NCBI GenBank assembly: GCA_013398615.1
Contig: VZSR01003806.1
Location: forward strand, 3,183,094-3,247,093
DNA: 64,000 nucleotides
DNA from: Brachypodius melanocephalos
Lineage: Eukaryota; Chordata; Aves; Passeriformes; Pycnonotidae
Reading direction: 5' to 3'
In this document: positions 36,801-50,489 of the stretch, piece after piece
Layout: each line of letters opens with the position of its first letter
Position numbering within the stretch: position 1 is the first letter of the stretch
Notes under the pieces: model-generated
What the model was told of the DNA's origin: nothing
Databases searched by the model: none
The model's input: the letters and a program-made list of their open reading frames with translations, nothing else
Position numbers and translations under genes: made by a program

Positions 36801-39800
36801 TAAAGGCAAGAGAAATCAAAGTATTATATAATCAGAAACTCAAACATGGTTGTACTCTCTTCAAACAGATGTAGCTTAGACTGAAGACTTATTTGTGATA
36901 AGTGGCATTGCTAGTGAATACCACAGAGCATTCAAGCTCTTTCACATATATGTACTCAGTTATCTAAAGCAGGATTTCTGTCTCCTTCCATCAGGGCAGT
37001 CAACTAAGGGCAGTCACTCAAGGTAGCACTCATCTACTAGTAAGGGAAGTATAAAATAACTCCCTTGAGTGTCTGACATACTTTATGCACCTTCTGGAAA
37101 TTATGCTTCTGCATCAAAACTGCTGCTGTAGACCATTATTTATCTCTAAAGTTAGAACTGCAGATTGTTTATCTCCCATATACCACAGACTCAGAAGATG
37201 AAGTTTGAGTTTGCCTTACCCATCAGTGGGTACTCCATTTCTTATGAGGCAGTGATAATGTCATCATGGGGCCAAGCCCCTAATTCATGTATCTGACTGA
37301 GAAAGGAAGGCAAACAACCTGATAAACCCTTCATTTTAGACCCTGAATTTCTGCTAGGGCCAGATTCATGGAAGTCTGGCCTCAGTTGAGGTTCCAGATG
37401 CTCCTGTAGTGGTAATTGATAAATTAATAAATTAATAAACAAAACTGGGGCATTGACGCTCTCTGGGAGCTTCCTTCCTGAAACTTTCTGCATCTGCTTC
37501 GCCTTTTCAGTGGCGAAAAGTGGAAAAGCTGTGTGTTAGTGTTCATTCACTTCCCTGGCTTCATTTGAATGTGGCCACTGACACTTAACCGAGAAAAGGT
37601 TTTACCTGTGCAGTGCAATGGCGCTTCCCCATGGATATATTAGAGATAAAACAAACAAAACGAGATGTTAATGCTTGTCACATCTTTTCTTACCTTGGAT
37701 AAAATGCCTTTTCACCTCTTAGTTATGAGTAGTCAATGACAACACAAAATAACACCCTCAAGCAGTCTTGCCTTTCATATGACTTTGTTGTTATTCTTCC
37801 AGAACTATCACAGTTTAATAAGGAGGTTGAAAGGTAGTTTAATCAAACAGTAGATTAATAAGGTTCCTAAGGCTACATTCACTTCAGCTTTCAACTTCGT
37901 GTGTAATCATGAGCTATGGAGTGTCACTGACTTTTAATCAGTGCACCTGTCTCTGCAGTGGGTGTGTTTGTAAGCATAAAAAACAGCCCTAAAGGGCCCA
38001 GAAAGAGCTATTTCTTCCAATTCTTAGCATCATTCTTGCAAGTGACCCTTCTAAGAGCATAAAACCCATTAATCCACACCTTTTAAAAAGGTTTTAGGAA
38101 CTTCATGTAATCCATAGCATGCCACTAATGAGGTCCATCCTACAAGGGGGGCATTGGAGTCAGAGTAGTCAAAGGAGGTATCTGATGCCAAGCAGGGTGA
38201 GGGCTTGAATTAGCTCTTAGTGGATGCTTCCATGTGTTTCCATTAAGTAACAGGTGAGATCCAGCTCAGCTGACATGAGCAATGGAAAGTTTGGCCAAAT
38301 CTGCCCACACCCTTAGCTCTCAATACAGAGAGCAGAGACAGGTCCTAGGGAGGCCACTGCCACCTTGGCACCTGGCAGCAGTCTGAAGGTGCTCTGTGAT
38401 GAGCTGAAGGAATGGGGATGGTTTTCTTGCATGTCAAAGTACTTCGTGTTTGAGGGTTCTCCAATTTTTCTGTAATTTTCCTGATGAAGGGAAGGGGCTG
38501 TATCTCATTGCTGTTATTTAAACCAGAGTAAGGAAGAAATGCCAAGGCAGAGTTACCCTGCTGCTGAGAAAGATTTTTAATCTTTTTTAAAAAAGCAAAT
38601 GACAAATTGGTTTGTCTTTCACTCTCTGTTCTTCAGTAATGGATTACAGGAACTTGGAACTCTTGGCCCAAAAGGAATGGGGGCAGGTAAACCCAAAATT
38701 GCTGAAAGCTTTAACAGAATCATCACTGGCTAGGAATAGCTCAAACATTGTGTGCCTTCCCTGTCACAGCTGAGCCATAGTTCTTTTTAAAAAGTGAGCT
38801 CTGCTCCAAGGGGAAAGAAAGCACATGAGGCTGTACTCTGCTCCACCAGGTGTCATTCAGCTGCACTGTGACAGACTCTTGAGGAGAGGAAGGGGAGAGG
38901 AATGGAACCCAAAACTTCACTATGACCTTCCAATGGCAGAAGAGCCCCTCAGCTGCTGCTTTGGGCCAAGACAACTAGAGTATGGCTGAGCCTCCAGTGA
39001 GAGTCCATATCTCTGTCCCAACTGCTGTCTCCTGCTCCCAGAGCTGCCTTGTGGCCCCTCTGAAGCTTGTGGAGCTGTAACTGACCCAGTGTGCCTGTCT
39101 GTCTGTCTGTGCACATAAGGGACAGTGTTCTTGTCCTCAGGCGCAGGTAGTGAACACTGAAGCAATGTGAGGAGTGATGCCTCACAGCATCAGTGTTTTG
39201 TGCAAGTCCCTGGCTCTGAGTGAGTAACCTGTGACCTCCCACTGGGCCTCAGCTTTCATCTGCAGCACAGCACTGGCAAGAAGCTCCTTCATCAGGTAAC
39301 TCGGAGTCCCCTTTTCAGTCACTTTACCAGTTACATCCTGTTCATTAGCCCTTGAGCGCACCTGAAGGATTATTTGTCATGCTTCATCTGAATTCAGCCA
39401 TTAATTTGACAGCATAGAATCAAGAGGGGAAACTAAATAAACATTGTGAGTGTTTGCCCTGAGAAGGTATATGCAATATTTTTGCCACTTTCCACCTTAT
39501 TTTCAATTTTCCTATAACAGTTCTGCTGTTGTGTGAGTGTCCCTGCATCTTTCTGCTTTTCCTTGCCAAGCAGAAAAGCCCTGAGGCCTCAGCTGACCCC
39601 ATCTTGCAGAACAGCATGGGATGGGATGAGAGGCATCACTCAGCAAAGAACAAGAGAAGCAGAAGCAGCAGCCCTCCCACAGGGTGAGAGGGGCTGTAAA
39701 TCTCAACCACGGGCTGTGCAGTGAGCCTGGGACCACACGGAGCTCAGGCTGGCTATAATGAGCCAGTGCTCCCACAAACATGGAGCAAACCTGGCGACCC

Positions 39801-41265
39801 ACTCAGGCTCTGGGTAGCTGTGGTTTAGCTGTGCAACTGTCTCAGTTCAGGTTTGTGTCAAAGTGACAGGAGGATGCATGTAAAGAAACCCACTTTCAGT
39901 GTGTCATTAGCAGACTTTTTGGCTGTTTCTTTTTAAATCATACAGTGTGAATTCCACTTCATAGTTGCTCTCCTGCATTTATTAGTTCCTTGCTGAGCAG
40001 TGCACTAAAAAGCCCAGAGTTTGCTGTAGTGGAGTATGATTCTGCACCTTTATTTCACCGAACTTTAGTTACTACATATCAAATATTCAGCCTGAGTTAT
40101 TTCCATAGGTTCTGTCCACAGTGAGTGAAAAGAATTAACATCTCCAGAAAAAATTCATCCCCTTCAGGGGGTGTCTAGAATAGGTGGGCCAAGTTCCCAT
40201 CTAATGAGTGCTTCTCTCTGTACTGACAAGGAACTGGACATCTCAGTGTCAGAAAGCTCAAGACAGCAGAAACACATCATCCCTATCTCTACAAAAATAT
40301 TCTGATCCAATGATAGCAGTTTCCCATTGAAGACAGACACTGAGACAAATAGTGACTTCATAGGCACAATTTCCAGGTTTCAGAGGGAGTCACTGAGCTG
40401 CAGGATGGTGTTTCTGGGACTAGGAAAGCAGAGCCTGGGAACTGACCATCCTCACTGTGGCTCACCTCTGTGGAGGCACCTGGAAGCTTCAGACAGCTGA
40501 AGCAGCACTGTAGGAGCAAGCTTGCACTGGCGAGGTGGATGTACTGGAGAATGTCAGACACCAGGGCTGAGTAGCATTTATGAAAGGGGCAGTGAAGATG
40601 TCACATCTGAGCATCCTCATGGGAAGCAAAAGGTCATAAAGGGCATTCTGTATTTCCTTTGGAGATGAAGCCCTTGACACCAAGTGGGCACTGCCATTGA
40701 GCAGCAGCTGCTAGACAGGAGTTTGGCATGTATCTACTGACCATCCTCCCTGGAGGTGGCAGGATGCCTCCTGCAGAGACAACAGCTTCCAGGCACCCAG
40801 AAAACTGCAACAGCACTGAAGGATCTACCATGAGGCCCATTCATAACCCCACTAGCTCCTCATTACAGGAACAAGGATCCCAGTCTGGTCACTCTTGTCC
40901 CTTCTAGAACCACCTGTCTTGGTGGGCCTTTCAGGGAATGACTCTCATCTGCAATGAGCTCATGAGAGATGGGCCACTTTCTGCCCCCCCCTGAAACAAA
41001 GGGATGGCCACTGCTTGCAGGCTACAGGCTGGAGGTGGACTGAGGGCCAGGGTGAAGCCTGGTGGCCACCAGAGCCATCTGCTGTCCCTGGGACATGAGT
41101 TGTGGCGAAATCAGGAGGTGCCCATGCACTGCAGCAATCCCATGGGGGCCACTTAGTTGATTAATTTCAACTGGCACACAAATGCAACTTAACAAGTTTC
41201 CCAGTCTCTTATGTAAGCTAGGAGGGAACAACAGAAAATTAATTATTTCTGGGTGAGAACTGTAA
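33900..41265. other. Intergenic, no gene recognised
   Basis: About 7.4 kb. It includes a 150-codon open frame at 34042-34494 with no family features, a short TGTC repeat at 39098-39113 and a TTAATAAA-type run near 37420-37440. The 35440-35900 and 39500-41050 parts are less AT-rich and may be old unidentified repeats. Confidence 0.45.
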
Positions 41266-41267
41266 TC

Positions 41268-41321
41268 TGCAAACAAAAACCCCCAACAAATCTCAAACAA
41301 ACAAACAAACAAACAAACAAA
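41268..41321. repeat. A/C-rich tract ending in (AAAC)n
   Basis: AAACAAAAACCCCC followed by about seven AAAC units (41294-41321) on the + strand. It is polymorphism-prone microsatellite sequence. Confidence 0.85.
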
Positions 41322-41783
41322 CTGGAAAGGGTAATGCAAGACTGTGCAGCTTTGTGCAAAATATGCTTCAAATACTGTCTTGAGTCTTATTTAGCTCATC
41401 ATTACTTTGCTATCTGAGCAATTTGTATCTTAACTGACATAAAATATTTCAACTAGGATTGCAATTACTATAGGTTCTTCCCATTGACACTGGAGAAAAA
41501 TAAATGCTACTCAGTTCTTGGGTGAGACAATCCACTCTCCAGAGGCACACATTTCTTTCCACTGACTATGGAGGGAGCCTACTGTGTCTGTGCTCCTAAT
41601 TCAGGCATCTCATTTATGTTTCCATAGCTAGCTAGGATGAATTCAAGCCAAAATCTATCCACTTAAGTGTCAAATCTCACACTGCCAAAGGTCAAACAGC
41701 ATGCTCTTACAGCAAAGGAAATCCATGGCTCTTAACACTTGTTTTTCCCAAGCAACAAAGCCACAGTCAGTCATGAACAGCAT

Positions 41784-41850
41784 CACAGAATCACAGAATG
41801 GTTTGGGTGGGAAGGGACCTTCAGAGTCAGAGCTTCACTATCATCCCTGA
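41784..41850 (-). mobile_element. CR1 LINE 3'-end fragment (minus strand)
   Basis: CACAGAATCACAGAATGGTT followed by TGGGTGGGAAGGGACCTTCA is the antisense CR1 3' end, including the repeated terminal octamer (AGAATCAC). The copy is truncated after about 60 bp. Confidence 0.8.
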
Positions 41851-42309
41851 GATTTGATTAAAAAGTAAGTTGTGCTGTACCTCAGTTGCCATGGTTCTTT
41901 TAAAGCTGGACTTCCTGTACTCATTGTTGTCCAACAGCCCTTTAAATGAAACATTCTTTTGCCAATACCTGTACTAAAGTATTATTTCCCCTAACACAAT
42001 GTTTAACATAGAATGTTATTACATTCTTTAATCCCAGGTACTGCTGAGAAGTTCTCAATAAATAACAATTTTCATTTCTTTTCAACACAGGCATCTATAA
42101 GTAATTGTGTAATATCGCTGAAGCTGAATTATCTGCAGATCTCTGTTGCACTGTAAATAAAGTACTGTGTGTGCTTCGCACTCTGGGATCTGAACTGGTG
42201 CCAAGGACTTGAAGTCATCTACTTTAGTGAGAGAGAATGAGAAAAGGAGAAGGTATATGAATAATAGGGCTCAAGTTTTACATTAGAGTCCAATTAGGGA
42301 CTCCAGCAT

Positions 42310-42352
42310 TTGTTTCAGTTCCTCACCTGTTGCAGGTGAGGAACTGAAACAA
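42310..42352. repeat. Perfect inverted repeat: 20-bp stem, 3-nt loop
   Basis: The left arm at 42310-42329 (begins TTGTTTCAG, ends CACCTG) is matched without any mismatch by its reverse complement at 42333-42352 (begins CAGGTG, ends CTGAAACAA), with TTG between them. No target duplication or known element was recognised. It sits about 210 bp before a plus-strand CR1. Confidence 0.95.
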
Positions 42353-42564
42353 TATTTCCTTTTTCTCACTTTTCTGCTCTGCCCATGGCAGCAGGGGAGA
42401 GGCCGTGGCTGCCCTTCCCACGCAGGCAGTGTCCCCTTGCAGGAATGTGTTCTCTGGATGTCAGACTCTGATGGACCACAGCCCTCTCTGCTGCCTGAGG
42501 AAATTGTCTTAGGAGTACTTTAGGATCTGGCTGAAGGAGGCTCAGAGTCATTAGTGGTTATAGC

Positions 42565-43520
42565 TGAGGTTCTTGAAAAATGGGGGAGGTCCCAGAAGAT
42601 TGAAAATAGGGCAAAAATCTCTCAGATGGCAAAGCCTAGGATCACCACTCAATAGTGCTCAAAAACCACTCAACAGTACTCGAAAAATAATCAGAGCTAT
42701 CTGCAAACCCACAAGAAAATAAGAGGATAAAAAGCAGCAAAAGTTTTTATCAGGAATAAATCACATGCAACCAACCCAGTTTCCTTCTCAGACAGCACTG
42801 CAAGGTGAGCAAGCATCGTAATGTAGGTGGTAAATGTCATTCTCACATGCAAGCTGGGGGAAAACACTCTTAGGTGAACCTCAGTAATGAGATTACAGGC
42901 CTTGTTCAGAAACCTACGAAGAATGAAGAGCATTCTTTGAGTATCTGGGAACAAAGTATAGAATGGGCTGCTGCACACTGTGGTGAACGGGGGCTGCCTG
43001 GTATTTTTACTAATGACTCATGGTATGTGAGTGGGAATGAATAAAACATCAACCTCCGAAGGTCTCTGGGTGCCGAAAGACAGGAGCAGAATTCAGAATG
43101 ATCTAAAATCTGCCAAGGGCTCTAAGAGCAGCAGGGGGATTCAGGACAAGCACAAAATCTTGATGCTTTGGCAGAAGCATCAGCTGTGTGAACATGGAAT
43201 GAGGAGCAAGGCAAGAGCAGTGGAGTGAATCACAGCACTAGACAGCAGTGTCAAATGCTGGCAGGGGTGGGAAGCAACCCTGTCAGGATGTCAAGAGAGA
43301 GGTGCAGGCTGGGAGGTGTGTGAAGGAGTCTTCTCGCTTTGTCCAGCACTGGTGAAGGCCCAGGAAAGCTGCTGTTTCTCATTCTGGACTACCCTTCAAG
43401 GAACATGTGCACCAAGTGAAGAGAGCTCAGAAGAAAGTTATAAAAGTAAGAAGCACAGAAAATGTGACCTGCACAGAAAGAGTGAACAAACTGGTAGCTT
43501 GGAAAGCAAAGACTGATAAA
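42565..43520 (+). mobile_element. Decayed CR1 LINE fragment covering ORF2 and the 3' region (plus strand)
   Basis: In sense order, the landmarks include GGGGGAGGTCCCAGAAGATT (about 42581), AGGAATAAATCACATGCAAC (about 42752) and a CCAGCACTGGTGAAGGCCCA block (43343). AGCTGCTGTTTCTCATTCTGGACTA follows near 43367. These correspond to successive parts of the CR1 reverse-transcriptase C-terminus and the following region. Many indels and stops show that it is dead. The 3' terminal repeat is not seen. Confidence 0.6.
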
Positions 43521-46500
43521 TGCCAAGGATATGACCATCTCCCCAGCAGCCCTGACAGTGGACACTGTGCCTCTAGAAGGCACCTCTGCTGACCCACCAA
43601 AATCAAGTGTTCTTTCTTGCTGACCTTCTTGTAATGCTCTGTGTCACGGCACTTTGCAAAGCCAAGGCCACCCTGCTTGGCAATCCCTTTGTGGATGCAG
43701 AATACACACTCTGTGCCACAAAGTTGTGCTGGACACAGCTAGTTTGGACAGGAAGCTCAGGGGTGCTCTGTTATCCTGGAACCTGCCAACACAGCAACCA
43801 GCACTGCAGGATCACCAGAAGGAGCATGCCACCAAACATGCAAGTAGGGATGAGCTGTCCCAGAAGTTTTCTGCCCCACAGGTTGGCATCCAGGAACATA
43901 GATGTGCATGGCTGCACTGCCAAGCGCTTTCAAGGGTTGTCTGGAAATGGGTATTTTGTTTTCAGTTTTATTTAGTAAAAGATGTCCCAGCAAAGTTGAA
44001 TTCTTGCTGTTCTGCCCTCTCTGAGTGGGAGAGGTCAAAGAAAGCTTGACTTTTATTTGTAAAGGCACTAAGGCCAAACTCATTACTTACTACTTGAGGT
44101 GCCTTTCTTCAGGTACCACAAAGCCTGACCTCATGGAAATGAGCTGTACCCTGCCAGGAGAGTAAGCTCTGCCCCCCATGGCACCAGAGGGAAGAAAAGA
44201 GACTGCAGAGCAGCCCAGTGGGTCTGTAGGACACTACTTCCAGCTGAGACAGCTACTCAACAATATCTGAGCTTCCATCAGCACTTGCACAGTCTTGATC
44301 ACTCAGGACCCACCAGCCAGTGGAAATCTCTTCCCAACACATGCATCCTTCAGCAGCTGGTGCCTCTGGATGCACAGCTGGAGGACAGCAAGATGATGCC
44401 ATTTGTTCATCCCCAAGAGTCCAATAGTCAAAGCGCCTGCCTCAGGTGTGTCTCTTGGATGTGGCACCAGACTCATCACCAGGAGTGCTGTATCCCCAGC
44501 CCTGGACACCTCCCAGCCCCAAGAGGTGTCCCCAGAAGCAGGCCTGGGGAGGATGCAGGTCCCTGCTGTGGGACAGCTGGGTGTAAGAACACTCAGGGAG
44601 CAGGAGCTGGAACAGGAACAGGAACATGGCTATAGGTGAACAGCTAGCATGGGAAAGGAGGGCAAAAACTTTAAACCACAGACTTCCTAGCATCTGCCCT
44701 GCTCTTCCCATGGCTCCCCAACCAAATGTAATTAACCACTGAGAACAGACTGAACTTCAGCATAAATATTGTATCAAATGTCATCAATTCTCCTTCCCAT
44801 TATAATTTCTGAGACATAGTCATGATCTTGTCTGTGCTCTGTAGAAAATTGTTTGCAAGTGGCAAACTACCTCCATTATGTCCAGTGCCATACCCAGTCA
44901 CATACCCAAGTAAGCCCCACACAGCAGGATGGCTCAGCTTGGCAAGTCTGTCATCACACATGCAGGGGGGTGGAGACAGAGGTCTCATACCCACACTCAT
45001 CTCCCCTGTCCCAAACATGTGGGTTGCTGGACCCATGACAAGTCTTTAGCATTGGGTGTCTAGTCTCAGAGGTCACAGCTGCACATCCATGCAGCAAGCC
45101 CTCCCTGAGGCACTTCAGGTAGATAGATCTCTGTGCTATGAGCCCTTCTTTGCCTATTAACCAGAATGTGAAGATGGCCTGGAGCTCAGCTCTGGGTACA
45201 TAGGAAATATCTGTTATTTTCAGTACTGTTCTTCTTCCCATTCTGGAGTTTTCACTTTTACTACCTTGACCATCTTATGCCCAGTTCTGGTGTTTGATTA
45301 GAAATACATGTGATTTCTTTTGTTATTCTCATTGTTGCACATGGTCCAATTCAGTAGCCTGATTTATTTTTCTGTATCAAATTTTCAACATCATGCAACC
45401 CAAATAATGGTTTATATGCCTAAGGTAAAGTTAATTCGATAGCATAAATCCCAAGTTTCTTTTAAAGACTGCAGCTTTTATTTCATATCCTATTGATCAT
45501 CAAGAGACAACATGTTAACGCAGGTTTCCTCTAAACTGTTCCTATAGCACCAGTGTGGGGGAAGCATAAATATTAATATAGAAGAGAAATTATATTTCTT
45601 TCACAAATTTACATGCAAGTGAAAAAAGGATAAGAATACTAAATAAAAAGTTCCATTTTTCTGTTTAAACATAGCTCTTCTTTTGACCAGATCTAGAACA
45701 ACTCAATGGATTGGGCAAAGATCAGACCAAAATTATTTTTGACAGCATTCTGAAAATATTGGCCAGCTTTTGCAGTTGGACATGCCGAGGGGTTTAAGCA
45801 GATGCTATCAGAACTGGCTTAATTTTATCCTATCTGCAAAATCCAGTCAATGCCCTTGCCCTGGTGAATGTGATTTCCTCTGTGCAAGCCCTTACCAAAA
45901 CATAAAGTCACTATAAATGAGCTCTTTGAGTTAGCACAGCTATCCTACAGCCAGCAGCATGCTAGGGAAAAAAAAAAATGTCCTTAGCATCTATTTTGAT
46001 TCCCTGTACATCATTCTTCCATGTTGCTCCAGTGACACTCTTCTGAAAAATGATGTTCATGGTTCATTTTTAGTAACCTCTGGTGCCTTTGAAACAACTC
46101 AATCTGAATATGACTGGAAGGTATTTGAGGGCAGATTTCCAGACAAGGTCTTAAACCATCCCTGTAACATGAATGTGCTAACAAATCCACCTGTGCAAAT
46201 TCCTGCATCTAAAAAAAATTTATTCTATTTTTAATGCACAATTATTTTTGCCAAATCAGGAAACTTTCCTAAGGCAAGAACAAGTGAGGATTTGGTCAAC
46301 CCCTTGCATCTGTGCTTATAAGATAAACAAAGAGGTAGAAGAGAGCAGAGTCCCGCAAATGCAAATAAATCACCTCTTAGCCCCAGCTGCTTATCATTTA
46401 AGTCCTATGAAAATTGTAGTGTTAACAAATTTAACTTTTCTTCCTTTTGACAAGAGATGAGGTATATTCTTCTTTGGGAGCCTGCCTGGGTATGACTCCC

Positions 46501-47758
46501 ATTTACCAGCTGAGCACACAACGAGGCTGAGTGGTTTATACAAATGAACCATCTTTCTATCAATGCCAAAAAACTGCCTCATCTGTGGAACACCTTATGG
46601 GTAATAAGGTAATATTTGTCACTTTGAAACAACCCTAAATATCTTTAAAGAAGTCAGAGGCTATCAAATTGATGCAAAAACTCCTGGGTGTGCTGTGGTC
46701 TCCCACTCCAATTCTACACATAATACATCCTCCTGGCTAACGTGCCTGTGGAGATCATACCGCGCAACATGTGGAGTTCTGCAGCCCTAGGAATTGCTGG
46801 GGGACAAATGTGAGGGCCAGGCTTTTTGTGGTTCCTCAGCTTGCTCCTTTACATTATACAGAATCAGAAATTGCACTAAGGCTAGAGATGTGGTGAGCAG
46901 CTTTGCAAATCCCATCCATACACAAGTGCCATAGAGCAAAGCGTGTTCCATACAGTGGGTAGGATAGGGGATTTCTGTGGTGGATTTGCACTTGAAGTAC
47001 TTCTGTGTACAAAAGGAGAGGGTGTGTGTTGGTTTATTGCTTCACTCTTGGCCTTCATTCCAATTTTGGGGATTTGGATGTAGTATATCTAGCTAAGTTC
47101 TGACTTAAATACATATCCTTATGTCACCAATGTATTTCTTTAACTGCTATAATATTTTTAACAGTTCCGATATCTTCCTCTGTAATGTCCCTCATGGAAG
47201 CACAAGTATCATGAAATTCCTCTGTGTTGAAACAACCCATGAACTAGAAAGAGATTAGTGTGGGATAACACAAAAAGTCTCAGGTCCTGCAGTGAGACAG
47301 CATATCTCCAGTAAGGTTTTCCCTACAAGGAGCCGCCTTCTGTCAGAACCACACTGACACTATCCATAAGAATGATGGTCCCCAGTAAGACTCAGTGCAC
47401 CAATGTGTGGCAAACTCATGTTGTTAAAACACCAAGGGAGAGATGTTTCCTGCTGTATTATGGCTGGGACTGCCTGCAAATGCACACATACCCTCCCCGT
47501 GTGTCCTGAGTGCTGCAGCTCCACCACCTGGGCCAGTCCTGCTGCCAGAGAAGTGTCCTCCTTTCATAGACACTCTAAAATATCATTGGGAGGTTTTGGG
47601 GTGTGTTCAGGGAGAAGAGCCAGCATGGCACCCACCACCACTCCGCAGCTGTAACAACAACCCTCTGAGGTGGTGCCAGAGCAGCACTGTGAGCCAAGAT
47701 TCACCCCGTATAATAAACATATTCTCACACTGCCAAACCTACTGGCAACATATGGATG
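43521..47758. other. Intergenic, no gene recognised
   Basis: About 4.2 kb. Several overlapping open frames (43607-44083 and 44285-44711) lie on both strands in GC-moderate DNA without family signatures. A copy of further CR1 3' sequence may extend into the first few hundred bases. Confidence 0.4.
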
Positions 47759-47764
47759 GGTGGT

Positions 47765-48190
47765 TGTTACTGTCTGTAATCATGGATTTATAAATGGTTC
47801 ATCCCTTTCCCCTGACACCCCCCATCCCCACCCCCTGGTGGTATCACCCTATCTTGGCAGGGTGCCCAGGTGCCACCTTCTCCCCATTGTGGTGTGGAGT
47901 GTCCTTGCCCTCGACCACTCCCCTCTGCCTTTCCCATTGGATCAAGACCCCCCTGGTTCAGGTTTCACCCGAAGGGACATAAGGGGTGGACCTGAGTTCA
48001 GATTCTCATTCTGCTGCATTCTGCCTTCCATCCTCATGGAATAAACGTCTTCATAAACCACAGCAGAATCCTCTTTCATTGCCAAGTCCCTGACCACGCG
48101 GCAGCCTAGGGATTGAACCCCACGAACTATCAAGTGGAGCAGGGCTGAGAAACTCCTGCTAGCCGGTAGCAGAAAGCCCTCGCCTCTACA
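47765..48190 (+). mobile_element. ERV solo LTR (plus strand) with perfect 6-bp target duplication
   Basis: A 426-bp element with TG...CA termini (TGTTACTGTCTG at the left, CGCCTCTACA at the right). It is flanked by an exact direct repeat, GGTGGT, at 47759-47764 and 48191-48196. AATAAA lies at 48040-48045, followed by about 145 bp of U5-like sequence. A 6-bp duplication fits class II (ERVK/beta-like) integrases. No internal provirus is present, so this is a solo LTR formed by recombination. The pyrimidine-rich U3 produces open frames (47670-48044) that are not genes. Confidence 0.85.
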
Positions 48191-48196
48191 GGTGGT

Positions 48197-50020
48197 TCTT
48201 ATAGGAAGGAATCAAGGTAACAAAAAACCATCAGCAAGTTTTTCTATGTACTTAGTGCTATAGTAAGTATATAACTCTAATATGACCCATTAATAAGGGC
48301 TTTTTTTTACACTTAGTTGTATACACTTCGGGGTAGGGCAGGGCACTGTAATTAATCCATAAGAAAATGATAACTCTCTCTTTGGTGGCAGATTGTCAGA
48401 GAGAAACACTAAAATTAAGTGTGACTCTATGACACATCACAGTTTGGGGGTGGGGAGTCTGTTAATAAGATCCCTTCAAAGGAATAGCTGACTGACGTCA
48501 CAGAAAACAAAGCACGAGGCAGTTCACTTTGTGGGATGAACACTACAAGGCATCTCAAAATATCCCAAGCCTAAATAGCTCCAGCATTGCTCTATCAGTT
48601 TTGAAATCTTCAGATGTTACTCACACTGATTCAGTCCCACCAAATTTGGCAGCACCCTGCAGAGGTACCAGAGGGAATGATTAGACAATGCAGTCTTTCA
48701 GCCTGATATAAACTTTTTTCCTCACTTGCACCTCAGCACTCCACAGGCAGCAGAGAAGGTCTGCTGACCATGACTGTCCTAGTGTTGGCCTGATTTGGTT
48801 TGGATTAGGGTCTAAATTTATGCAAATCTGCCATCAAATCAACATTACAAACCCCATAATTTTGTGTTTAACTCATGTATTCTCCAGATGGATTTCTTCT
48901 TATGTTGTAGAGTTGTTTCTGAATATCAATAATGAAAAAAATTGGACATGTTATTTAGCAGTCCACATTTTATTTGCCATTATTTCCTGACCCTTCTAAG
49001 AGTATGAACTTTAGAAATATTAAAAAAAAAAAAAGAAAGAAAGAAGACTCCTGCCAATTTAAATGAAGAAACTGAAAGTTCTGTCATAAATTCACCTAAA
49101 AGCAATTCCGTAGAACAGCACAGAGGAAAATACACACCCTAAATAAATAAATCAATCATAATAAAAAAAGACCAGCGTGATCAGATGAATGCTGGTGCAG
49201 TTGGAGACTGGGAAATCAATCACTGCACTTGGCTGTCTCTACACATTTCTTCCCATGCCCAGTTGCCCAAAGCTATTTCTCAAATTCCCATCTGAAGTCT
49301 CTGCCACCCCTACACCATCCTTTGCATAATAACTATCACTGTGTTTTCTCTAGAGAATTGTCAACAATTTCTTCCTGTAAGAGACAACTGCAGTGGTAGG
49401 TGCTATCTTGAAAGTCTGAAAGAGCACATTTGTGTAAGAAATACTTCCGAGCACTTCAGATAATCAGCTTTTCAGATGCTTGTGTCGAGGCAGCCTCACA
49501 GCTCTGAAGATGATGTGCATGTTCTTTATCCCAGGACATAAATCTCACCTCTCTCTGGGAAGTCTCCTACCAGCCAGCACTCTCAGGGAAGGAGCCATAT
49601 TCAGAAAACCTTAACTCAATATTTCATTTTTGTCTGAATTATTTCCTAGGAATTAAATACAATCCATAAAAAGAAAATAATAAATATCTGGGCAAATACG
49701 TCAGGCAGGGATGTCCTGCAGCAGTGGGGTAACATTAAAACTACATACCACTGTCATTGCCACCTATATATTTAGGTTGAAAATGCAATTTATGGAAAAA
49801 CAGTACTGAAATGAAGAGATGCAAGAACTGGACACCACAGTGCTAATCCTCTTTCTGAAGTTTTACAGAAAGGCACACTAGGGCACCTCTGCTCTCCTCG
49901 TGCCTCCTCTTCAGGAGTCACTCTACAGTCTTTCCAGAGAGTAACAAACCTGACTGGCACTGCAAAGGCACAAGTCAAACCTGACAGATCCACTCATGTA
50001 TTTCAGCTGAGGGGTTTATG
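48197..50020. other. Intergenic, no gene seen
   Basis: About 1.8 kb. It contains a perfect TGACGTCA (CRE palindrome) at 48493-48500 and a short A-rich tract with AAAG units near 49022-49046. Confidence 0.45.
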
Positions 50021-50024
50021 TATA

Positions 50025-50455
50025 CATATAACATTATGTCTAACAATAACAATAGAAATGTTGTATTATGGACACACAATGCATATAATGCATATACTGT
50101 ATACTACATGCATGTGTTATTATGTAAAATGTATAAATATAAAATTTAGTAATGAGATATAAAACATAGCAATGTATATCTATTATGTATGTATTATATA
50201 AAAACACTACATATATTACTTATGTTATACAAACATATTGCACATATACTGTATTCTATATACTATGGTATATCTTTATATATTAATATGTCATTACGTA
50301 ATTGTTGTTGTATAAATTATAACATGATAAAATATATACATATATTTATGCTTTATACAATTAATATATAAAACGTGTTTCTGTATTTATCAGATGTGAT
50401 TTTGTTTTACATTATCAATGTATTTATATTATTTATAAACGTAGAATTGTTTAGC
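50025..50455. repeat. AT-rich low-complexity block
   Basis: About 430 bp dominated by TA-rich words (TATAT, ATGCATA, TATTATATAA) with few G or C. It directly borders the CpG-rich island to its right. Confidence 0.75.
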
Positions 50456-50489
50456 CGCATTTCCCACTGTTATTATGTTGTTCTCACAG

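Noticed and set aside
47443..48044. Open frames of 116 and 124 codons
   Set aside because: They cross the border of, or lie inside, the solo LTR at 47765-48190 and come from its pyrimidine-rich U3.
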